13,504 bases of DNA from Sphingobacteriales bacterium (GTDB lineage Bacteria > Bacteroidota > Bacteroidia > Chitinophagales > Chitinophagaceae): positions 1 to 13,504 of the forward strand of contig CANHUD010000039.1 of assembly GCA_947463665.1 (NCBI GenBank). Reading direction: 5' to 3'. The position numbers and the translations under genes were made by a program. Position 1 is the stretch's first letter. Each line of letters starts with the position of its first letter. Shown in pieces: positions 7,159 to 13,504 of the stretch. The notes under the pieces were generated by a model that had not been told where the DNA came from, did no database searches, and was given only the letters and a program-made list of their open reading frames with translations.

Positions 7159-8084
7159 ATTCGACGAAGTAAATAGGTTTTAGATTTTTTTACCAGAATT
7201 TTCAGCAGCGCTGGTCTATAGCGAATAGCTTTTAGCGTATAACGGATACTGTCAGTCTGTAAAGCTGCTTTTCGACAACTCAGTGCGAGCAATCTGTATT
7301 GCAGACTGATACTATCTTTCAGATAAGACCGCTGGTCTTTCCTGAGTGCTGTATAAGTGAGCAAACTTGTTGCTTCCAAGACACATTGCTCTCCTTCCCG
7401 GATAGCATTTTCAATTGGCTGCAGATGCGTTAGTGGGTCAAGGCGCCGGAACCAGAGACGTTTGCGACAGGTGGCGATAACCGGTTTATATTTATTGAGT
7501 AGGCTGATCATTGCTGCCTGGTGATAATACCGGATGAATTGATCTGCCCAACCTTTATCGAGGAGGGTTTTACGGAATACGAATGCGGAAACAGGCGGCA
7601 ACTGATCTCCGGTTAGCATCGGCAGAAGCTCTTCTTGTGTTGGATGATACCAGGTATCGAATGCCTGGGCCATCACTTTACGGTAGTTTTGACGTGCTTG
7701 GAATAGAACCACCGGATCTTGACCAATTGTTTCTTCCAGGCCATTGGCAATAGTTAAATCAGCTTTACCGGTTACAAGCATCTCCAGCTGAACAGCCAGA
7801 AAATCCGGAAACCATAAGTTACCAGTTTCCAGTACTGCCAGAAATGTTCCGGTAGCCTTTTCTAATGCACGGTTCAGTAACCTGGTATCGGTGGCTGAGG
7901 GATCTGCGAGTACCTCTATTCCCTGCATATCATCGGTTATACGGCGGATGGACTGTTCATTTGAACCGGTAACGATAATTTGCACGTTGGGGTACGACTG
8001 TGCCTTTACGCTGTTGAGCGTGTTGGACAGCAGATGTTCCCTGCGGGCGGCCATTATGATCACGGTTACCAATGGATCAGCCAT
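7155..8084 (-). CDS. Degenerate GT2-fold protein (probable pseudo-glycosyltransferase)
   Basis: The protein has 309 residues with a GT-A N-terminal layout: LVTVIIMAARRE (5-16), NSVKAQSYPNVQIIV (24-38), a GTFLAVL strand (79-85) and NLWFPDFLAVQLEML (89-103). It follows the intact GT2 at 5609-6583 closely in layout, but each active-site motif is replaced. VDDGSTD becomes VTGSNEQ (38-44), DSDD becomes ETGN (86-89), and the ADDW region becomes a stretch around IRYYHQAAM (184-192). The frame is open with no stops, so the gene appears maintained. It may be inactive and act as a partner or scaffold, or use a different chemistry. The start ATG overlaps the GT4 stop by 8 bases, and its end overlaps cysC by an ATGA. 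Fold call likely; lack of activity is inferred from missing residues. Confidence 0.75.
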   Translation of the reverse strand: MADPLVTVIIMAARREHLLSNTLNSVKAQSYPNVQIIVTGSNEQSIRRITDDMQGIEVLADPSATDTRLLNRALEKATGTFLAVLETGNLWFPDFLAVQLEMLVTGKADLTIANGLEETIGQDPVVLFQARQNYRKVMAQAFDTWYHPTQEELLPMLTGDQLPPVSAFVFRKTLLDKGWADQFIRYYHQAAMISLLNKYKPVIATCRKRLWFRRLDPLTHLQPIENAIREGEQCVLEATSLLTYTALRKDQRSYLKDSISLQYRLLALSCRKAALQTDSIRYTLKAIRYRPALLKILVKKSKTYLLRRI

Positions 8085-9213
8085 ACATGAGGGAGTTTAC
8101 AGATTCCGCAAAACGTTCCACCGGTTGTTCCGGATAAAATGCCTGAAAGTCTTGAAATGCCTGTCTGCCCATTTCTTCCCAGTCCATCCGTCTTTCCCAG
8201 GCTCTTTCCATGGTGCTACTGAAATCATTGACATTGGCTTCTCCTAAAAAGCCATTGCGGCCATCCACTACCACTTCGGCTGTTCCACCGGCATTACCGG
8301 CAATGGAGATTCGGCCTGAAGCCATCGCCTCCTGTACAACCAGCGGGAGTCCTTCACTACGGGATGGGAGTAAGAGTGCATGATAGTCCTCCCAGATATG
8401 CTCGTTGGTACTGTATCCGATGAACCGGACGTTCTGGAGTTTCAGGTATTCCGCCATTTCCATCAGTGCTTCTTTATCACCTCCACTACCGATGAAATCG
8501 ACCTGAATATTTCGATTTCTCCATACAGGTTCTGCCAGTATTCTCAGGATGATGTCCTGCCCTTTATCGAGGAGGAACAGCCTGCCTACACAGGCCAGCC
8601 GGTAGGTTTCCTCTGCGGAGGGAAGCGGCAGCGGTTCTGCATATCTCCGAATAGGATAGTACACCCGTTCGGTTTCAGGGATGTCCATACCAAATTGATA
8701 GCGGGTATGCAGGAGATTGTGTTCGGATACGAAATAGTTACGAAGAGATCCTTTCCATACGTCTTTCATGAAGGCACGTTCCTGTGGCTGGGGCCAGAAG
8801 AATTCCACAGCTTTATGTGCAAGGATGGCGTAGGGTATGCCTGCTTTTTGTGCAAACAGACCAAAATACAGTCCATCGAAGTTCACGCCCTGGTTGATAA
8901 GAATCAGATCAGGTTTATAAACTTCAAGATGTATACAATAATTGGCGATATTATTTTCAAAGCGATTGAGGATAGCGGGTGTTCGTTCCGGTTTTTTCTG
9001 GCCTTCCGGCCGCATAACCAGATCGATCAATAGCACTCCCTGCTCGGCGAGCCATTTGAATTTCGCATGTTCTCTGCTGATGCTTCCCTTTATCACGAAC
9101 AATTGAATACCCTGTTTCAGCAGGTAAGGTACAGCGGCAAACCAGAGGCTTTCGGATCCGCCCCATTCTTCTTCAATTGCTGTAACGATGAACAGTCGTT
9201 TTATGGGTTTCAT
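8077..9213 (-). CDS. GT4 family glycosyltransferase
   Basis: The protein has 378 residues counted from the ATG at 9211-9213. It is GT-B: an N-terminal FIVTAIEEEWGGSESLWF (8-25) with the glycine-rich acceptor/donor loop, then VGRLFLLDKGQDIIL (209-223), FIGSGGDKEAL (240-250), VRFIGYS (262-268) and the E-x7-E retaining motif SEGLPLVVQEA (286-296) with Glu287 and Glu295. It should move a sugar from a nucleotide sugar to the cluster product. A start at 9351 is also open but would add 46 residues that overlap the sulfotransferase gene by 142 bases and precede the natural fold start. The chosen ATG makes an ATGA overlap with the sulfotransferase stop, as at most other junctions. Retaining chemistry follows from the family; sugar and acceptor are unknown. 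Confidence 0.9.
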   Translation of the reverse strand: MKPIKRLFIVTAIEEEWGGSESLWFAAVPYLLKQGIQLFVIKGSISREHAKFKWLAEQGVLLIDLVMRPEGQKKPERTPAILNRFENNIANYCIHLEVYKPDLILINQGVNFDGLYFGLFAQKAGIPYAILAHKAVEFFWPQPQERAFMKDVWKGSLRNYFVSEHNLLHTRYQFGMDIPETERVYYPIRRYAEPLPLPSAEETYRLACVGRLFLLDKGQDIILRILAEPVWRNRNIQVDFIGSGGDKEALMEMAEYLKLQNVRFIGYSTNEHIWEDYHALLLPSRSEGLPLVVQEAMASGRISIAGNAGGTAEVVVDGRNGFLGEANVNDFSSTMERAWERRMDWEEMGRQAFQDFQAFYPEQPVERFAESVNSLMYG

Positions 9214-10661
9214 GCTCGGATTTTTTGGGATAAAAAAGAAAGAAGCTTTTTCAATAAATCGGATATAGATTTTTTTCTTGGCGGGCAATACACCGTCTGG
9301 ATTGTGGGTGCCAGGGCAGCCAGTACATCGGGAATAGGGGATTCTGGCCAACAGACATAAATACGAGAATATCCGAAATTCCGCATATGGAAAAGATCAG
9401 ACTGAATTTTCAGCGGATCTGTTTCACGGCTATCCAGCAGGTTTTGTGTTAGCCGGGTACAGATTACGAAATGAGTGTTGGTATGATGTTGCTTACTGAC
9501 CGGCATTAGTGTAAGTATGTCGGAATACGGAGCAAATAGTTCCGGACATTCGAATACGGCAGCGGATACTCCGCCCGGCTGTGATCTGTGCGTATAGATA
9601 AACAATGTTCTGGGCTCTGTATTCCGGAAGGCTGATTTGTCTGGCATTTCCCGGACAAATTGTTGTATCTGTTCTATAAGCCCTGCTTCACTGTATTGGA
9701 GTAAAGATTCGTCATGTTGTATTGTTGCAACGCTCAGTTTTTGACAGATGGCATCGAGTTCTGTTTTGTCGATCCGTACCTCTCGTTGTTCCGGATCCAC
9801 ATATTCTTTTATGTCTGTTGCATAGGTGTGTGCTGCAGGAATACAAGAGTTTGCATACTCAATGGTTTTTTGAAACCGATCAAAGAATGCCTGTTGTATA
9901 GATTGTTTTGGATAGAATTTCTGTATTGGATAAGTGGGAGAAAAGGACATCATGAGCTCGGTCATGGGCCAGATATCAGGGTAGCCGGCAGCTTTCAGGG
10001 TTCGAAGGATCAGGATCTCACTGTGGGTGAGGGATCGGTTGATTATTTTTTTATCTGGTTTAGCAGGGCTTATATGAGGAATATCCAGCCATCTACACAA
10101 TTCCTGATCCAACCGTTTCGCGCAGTTGCTGTAGTTCCGAATGGTGAGTTCAATTTCCGGAATGGCACTCATTTTTTGAATGAATTCAGCCACCAGTGCT
10201 GGTTTAAATTGACCAGTAATATATTCATCCAGCGGTCTGTGGTAGGGAAACCAGTCGTTTTTCAGTTCTTCAGCCCAGTTGGAATAGAGTTGCTCCATCG
10301 GATTCCGGATGAATAGCAGGATCCTGATTCGCTGATAACCTTTGGATCGTAAAAAATTAATTGGGAAGTCAATTCTTCTCCAGAACATCAGATCGTAAAA
10401 AATCTCCTCTGCAGAGAGCAGAGAAGTAGTTGCCTCCGGGAGTGCATTAAAATATGCTTCCAGCTGTTCAGGACTGCTAAAAACATATTTTCCATTTCCC
10501 CAGTGAATGTTGGTAGGATAGTCCGGGTCATTTAGTTCTGGTTCACTGAACCAATACTGTATGCCCTGTTCCATAAGATTTTTCCGGTTGATGAATAACA
10601 GTTGTTGCAACCAGGAAGACCCGGTTTTGGAATGGCCGATATGGAGATACAACGTTTTCAT
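9210..10661 (-). CDS. Sulfotransferase with additional C-terminal region
   Basis: The protein has 483 residues. The N-terminus carries the PAPS 5'-phosphosulfate loop HIGHSKTGSSWLQ (7-19), and the 3'-phosphate region is ILLFIRNPMEQLYSNW (114-129) with Arg119 and Ser127. Both are standard for PAPS-dependent sulfotransferases, which transfer sulfate to a hydroxyl or amine. The core should end near residue 340. Residues about 351-460 form an extra block with alternating strands (TLFIYTHR, THFVICTRL, YSRIYVCWP) that resembles a small alpha/beta domain I cannot name. The C-terminus is basic. No signal peptide or membrane anchor is visible, so it probably acts in the cytoplasm on the product before export. 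Starts and ends in ATGA overlaps. The cysC gene downstream in the same operon supports PAPS as donor. Confidence 0.85.
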   Translation of the reverse strand: MKTLYLHIGHSKTGSSWLQQLLFINRKNLMEQGIQYWFSEPELNDPDYPTNIHWGNGKYVFSSPEQLEAYFNALPEATTSLLSAEEIFYDLMFWRRIDFPINFLRSKGYQRIRILLFIRNPMEQLYSNWAEELKNDWFPYHRPLDEYITGQFKPALVAEFIQKMSAIPEIELTIRNYSNCAKRLDQELCRWLDIPHISPAKPDKKIINRSLTHSEILILRTLKAAGYPDIWPMTELMMSFSPTYPIQKFYPKQSIQQAFFDRFQKTIEYANSCIPAAHTYATDIKEYVDPEQREVRIDKTELDAICQKLSVATIQHDESLLQYSEAGLIEQIQQFVREMPDKSAFRNTEPRTLFIYTHRSQPGGVSAAVFECPELFAPYSDILTLMPVSKQHHTNTHFVICTRLTQNLLDSRETDPLKIQSDLFHMRNFGYSRIYVCWPESPIPDVLAALAPTIQTVYCPPRKKSISDLLKKLLSFLSQKIRA

Positions 10662-11740
10662 GGCAGGGTAAAAAACTTTTTAGAGCGGGAAAGTGCCTCA
10701 ATTACCAAGCTAGTGACCAATTCTTCACTGCCCCAACCATAGATGTATTTTCTACCAGCCATGTAGACGACTCTTTTTTTCCAGGAGCCATCTGCCTGCT
10801 GGCTTTGCTGAAGAAAACGTATCATAGATGATGCTGGAAAAGTATCCATTGATGCATTGAGATTTAAGAGAGAACAAAGAGCTAAAGCGGTTTCCAAAGG
10901 GTGATTCCGTACGTGGCCTTCTGGGTTAATGGTAGCCAGAATTCGTTGAATCAGTATAATTCGTAAGGGTTCAAATGAGGGGATGCCTGCCTGAATATTT
11001 TTTGAAAGGAAATACCAGATCACATGCAGATTGGAATAATAAAGGTCAAATTCAGCTTCTTTGCCGTCTTTTACCTGTTCTACGATATGTTGAATAGCGG
11101 CTGCCGTTTCCGGCCTTTCACCCAGCCAGAGGATGACATTATTGTTTACAACGCCATCTATATCGTATCGGCTGCTTTCTGTTGATTTCCAGAAGGCATT
11201 GGCAATAAGCGGATGTCGGAGTTCTTTCATGGAGACCAGCCAGTACTTAAGTGATGCGTTCCATTTTTTGCGGGCGGTGAACCAGGTAAAGAAACGACCA
11301 TCGCTGTTTCGGTTAGCAAGGAATAGGTTACCGTTATTGGGTTGTACATGGCCTCGCTTCGTTAGATAGTCCAGTGCGCAGGCGGTATCATCCACATCAT
11401 GAGGGAGATAGCTGTACACAGGGCTTTCCGGAAGGTAGTGATTCCATGTTCCAAATGCATGTTGTTGTTTCAGCAGGAGACGATCTATTTTTTGAAGAAT
11501 TTTTTCCGTTTGCGGGAAGTCGGTAGCTTGCAGCAGGCATAGACCAGTGAGTGTAGCCGGAAAAATATTCGTGTTATCGATGCTCACCCAACCTTTTCTG
11601 CTACCTGTATCAAAATGCTCCATGTCTTCATTCAGTCCACTGGTAGCCTCTGCGACCAGACAGGAAAAATTTCCTTTTGGAAGTTGTTTTTCCAAAAGGA
11701 AGTCTAATCCGGATGATATGGTTTGTTGTAAGGATGTCAT
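10658..11740 (-). CDS. Terpene cyclase/prenyltransferase-fold protein with DVDDTA motif
   Basis: The protein has 360 residues and looks like a single alpha/alpha-barrel of the prenyltransferase/squalene-cyclase fold. The key signal is HDVDDTACALDYL (114-126). DxDD(T) is the proton-donating motif of class II terpene cyclases such as squalene-hopene cyclase and copalyl diphosphate synthase. QW-like repeat ends appear at KQQHAFGTWN (91-100) and QQSQQADGSW (311-320), with a weaker one at RNSDGRFFTW (144-153). Class II cyclases normally need two barrels (500-700 residues), and this protein has room for about one. It has no N-terminal signal or membrane span. It lies between the ABC exporter and the sulfotransferase with ATGA overlaps on both sides. 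It may cyclise an isoprenoid with a partner subunit, or use the barrel for another substrate. Fold likely; activity unproven. Confidence 0.68.
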   Translation of the reverse strand: MTSLQQTISSGLDFLLEKQLPKGNFSCLVAEATSGLNEDMEHFDTGSRKGWVSIDNTNIFPATLTGLCLLQATDFPQTEKILQKIDRLLLKQQHAFGTWNHYLPESPVYSYLPHDVDDTACALDYLTKRGHVQPNNGNLFLANRNSDGRFFTWFTARKKWNASLKYWLVSMKELRHPLIANAFWKSTESSRYDIDGVVNNNVILWLGERPETAAAIQHIVEQVKDGKEAEFDLYYSNLHVIWYFLSKNIQAGIPSFEPLRIILIQRILATINPEGHVRNHPLETALALCSLLNLNASMDTFPASSMIRFLQQSQQADGSWKKRVVYMAGRKYIYGWGSEELVTSLVIEALSRSKKFFTLP

Positions 11741-13500
11741 ATGTTAGTAGTATATGCGGACGACTGTGCATCGAATAGCCATGCGTATTGTCCTTTTTTA
11801 CGAATCAGATCCTCGTGAGTTCCTTCTTCGATGATTTCTCCCTGTTCCAATACATACACATAATCAGCGTATTTAACGGCCGATAGTTTATGGCTGATCA
11901 GCAATGCGCCACGATTGCCTATGGTATCTTTGAAGGATTCGAAAAATGCTTTTTCTGCAGCGGCATCCAGTGCACTGGTGGGTTCATCCATCACAATGAA
12001 TTTGGAGGGACGGTAAAGGGCACGGGCGATAGCAATTTTTTGCCACTGGCCACCACTGAGATCCGTACCTTCTTCAAATCTCCTACCTGTAAGGGTATCG
12101 TATTCATTAGGAAGGCTTCGGACGAATTCGTCGGCTCCGGATTCAACACCTGCTCTGATGATATCATTCATGTCACCATTACGGGTTATATCACCTAAAC
12201 GGATATTATCGGCTACTGAAAAATGGTAGCGTGCAAAATCCTGAAAGATGATACTGAAATGGGCAAGGTATTCTGCCGGATCTAACTGTTGGATGTTTAC
12301 GCCTCCCAGCGTGATGGAACCGGATTCCGGGAGATACAGTTGGGAGAGAAGTTTTATGACAGTTGTTTTTCCTGAGCCGTTAAGGCCAACAATGGCCACA
12401 ATTTTACCGGGTTCCAGGCGGAGGTTGATCCCTTTTAGTACCAGTTTTTCCTGGCCTGGGTAGCGGAAAGTAACCTGATTAAACTTGATGGTATAATTAC
12501 TGAGCTGTTTTATTGGAATCGGATTCTTTACAGGTCTGATCTGGGGTTTTAAATCCAGAAGATCAAACACATAGCGGGCATACAGGGTGTTTGAATGTAA
12601 GGAGTGGATATTCATGGTCATCTGGAAGGTCATCCGGAATATCTGTGGCAGAAGTGTAAAAAGATAGGCAAGGTCTGTGAACTGAATTCTGTTATGCATG
12701 ACCAGCCAGAGCATCATGCCAACTGCTGAAAACCAGCCTATGTTCCGAAAAAGAGAACCGATCAGTTCAACTTTTCTACGTTTTTGGTTCAGCTGAAATG
12801 TTTGGGAAAAAAGTTGAAGCCGTATGTCTTTGTACAAGTCAAGAAAATAATGGCCGGTCAGGAATGTCTTCACTTCTTTCTGTACATGCTGGTCCACAGA
12901 GAGTCCTGAGAAATATTCTGAGCGTCTTTTAAGCGGCGTTTGTTCCTGTTCCAGTTCGATCATTTTTCGGGAAAAATACATTCTGGTCAGGACCATTGGA
13001 ACGTTTACAACCAGGAAGAGGATCAGTACCAAGGGGCTCACGGTGATCATGAAAGCGGAGAAAATGCTAAGATTCAGCAAGTCGGAAGTCAGATTCACCG
13101 AATGGCTAAATACTGAGTTCACTTTATCCCCACCTGCATACCGGGCCCTTACCAGCGTATCAAATGTTTTGGGATCTTCCATCAGCGCCATGTTGAGTTT
13201 TAGCAGATGATCGTTGATTTTATCCTCCACAAGAGATCGGAAGCGGAAACTAAATAATTCTACCAGATGACCGCTGTAGTTGGTAACCAATGCAATGGCT
13301 ATGGCAGCTCCAAACGCAAGGAACAGATAGAAAAAAGATTCATTGTTCTGATCTTGAGCGACAGACCCCAGGCCACTGATCGCTTTTTTCAGGAAATACG
13401 TGTTCGCCAGTGTAAAAAGTCCAGCTACCAGTACGATGGCACCAGAAATTATAAAACGACGTTTGTCAAATTTCCAGATCATTTGAAACGAACGTTTCAT
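11737..13500 (-). CDS. ABC exporter, fused membrane and ATPase half-transporter
   Basis: The protein has 587 residues. The N-terminal membrane domain (about 15-300) has around six hydrophobic helices. The ATPase carries Walker A GLNGSGKTT (372-380), Q-loop Gln420 in IIFQDFARYHFSV, signature LSGGQ (481-485), Walker B FIVMDEPTSALD (501-512) and the H-loop histidine in LLISHKLS (His537). It should work as a homodimer in the inner membrane. FQDF-x-x-Y-x-x-SVADNI and EGTDLSGGQWQKIAIARAL are features I associate with exporters of lantibiotic/peptide-type and other secondary metabolite clusters. There is no N-terminal C39 peptidase domain, so it does not cleave leader peptides itself. Its ATG lies 4 bases from the window end. 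Its stop overlaps the next start (ATGA). It most likely exports the cluster product. Confidence 0.92.
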   Translation of the reverse strand: MKRSFQMIWKFDKRRFIISGAIVLVAGLFTLANTYFLKKAISGLGSVAQDQNNESFFYLFLAFGAAIAIALVTNYSGHLVELFSFRFRSLVEDKINDHLLKLNMALMEDPKTFDTLVRARYAGGDKVNSVFSHSVNLTSDLLNLSIFSAFMITVSPLVLILFLVVNVPMVLTRMYFSRKMIELEQEQTPLKRRSEYFSGLSVDQHVQKEVKTFLTGHYFLDLYKDIRLQLFSQTFQLNQKRRKVELIGSLFRNIGWFSAVGMMLWLVMHNRIQFTDLAYLFTLLPQIFRMTFQMTMNIHSLHSNTLYARYVFDLLDLKPQIRPVKNPIPIKQLSNYTIKFNQVTFRYPGQEKLVLKGINLRLEPGKIVAIVGLNGSGKTTVIKLLSQLYLPESGSITLGGVNIQQLDPAEYLAHFSIIFQDFARYHFSVADNIRLGDITRNGDMNDIIRAGVESGADEFVRSLPNEYDTLTGRRFEEGTDLSGGQWQKIAIARALYRPSKFIVMDEPTSALDAAAEKAFFESFKDTIGNRGALLISHKLSAVKYADYVYVLEQGEIIEEGTHEDLIRKKGQYAWLFDAQSSAYTTNI

Positions 13501-13504
13501 GATC

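Noticed and set aside
8380..9033. 217-residue open frame on the plus strand
   Set aside because: It lies wholly antisense to the well-supported GT4 gene, shows no family motif, and has the residue pattern of a reverse-frame shadow.
9714..10316. 200-residue open frame on the plus strand
   Set aside because: It is antisense to the sulfotransferase gene, whose PAPS motifs are clear; the translation is Cys/Phe-rich with no recognisable domain.
4547..13500. Interpretation as an ordinary O-antigen or capsule locus
   Set aside because: Glycosyltransferases fit, but there is no flippase, polymerase, chain-length regulator, initiating sugar-phosphate transferase or nucleotide-sugar gene, while UbiA, DxDD and sulfation genes are present. 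Genes beyond the right edge could reopen this.
1..13504. Mobile elements, CRISPR arrays, tRNA or rRNA genes
   Set aside because: I looked for transposase/integrase motifs, spaced direct repeats and tRNA-like or rRNA segments and saw none.

Overview
The window looks like part of a Bacteroidota chromosome, most likely a Chitinophaga-type member of the Chitinophagaceae. The reasons are the C-terminus of a PorP/SprF type IX secretion outer-membrane protein at the left edge, weak or absent Shine-Dalgarno sequences, moderate GC by eye, and the general style of the proteins. The genus is an inference; no rRNA or other marker is present. I see no tRNA, rRNA, CRISPR array, insertion sequence or integrase.

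Left part (1-3469): the tail of a PorP/SprF gene on the plus strand, then two minus-strand genes. One encodes an NMT1/THI5-like substrate-binding-fold protein with no signal peptide. The other encodes a 699-residue membrane-anchored M48 metallopeptidase. These look like background genes unrelated to the rest.

Middle (3470-4563): a 116-base divergent intergenic region, then one plus-strand glycosyltransferase-like gene with a GTG start. It runs convergently into, and overlaps by 17 bases, the last gene of the minus-strand cluster.

Right part (13500 down to 4547, all minus strand): a compact biosynthetic operon. In transcription order it encodes an ABC exporter half-transporter; an alpha/alpha-barrel protein with a DVDDTA motif like that of class II terpene cyclases; a sulfotransferase with an extra C-terminal region; a GT4 glycosyltransferase; a GT2-fold protein that has lost its active-site motifs; an APS kinase (CysC); an intact GT2 glycosyltransferase; and, after a 42-base gap filled by a heptamer tandem repeat, a UbiA-type prenyltransferase. 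Five of the six junctions from the exporter to the intact GT2 are ATGA stop/start overlaps and the sixth is an 8-base overlap, so the genes are probably translationally coupled.

Read together, the genes suggest synthesis and export of a glycosylated, sulfated, probably lipidic or terpenoid small molecule. CysC would supply PAPS, the sulfotransferase would use it, the GTs would add sugars, the UbiA and DxDD proteins would build or modify an isoprenoid part, and the ABC protein would export the product. The product is unknown. The operon may start beyond the right edge, so a core scaffold (for example a peptide, polyketide or isoprenoid synthase) may lie outside the window. This cluster is the best candidate for an undescribed system here.
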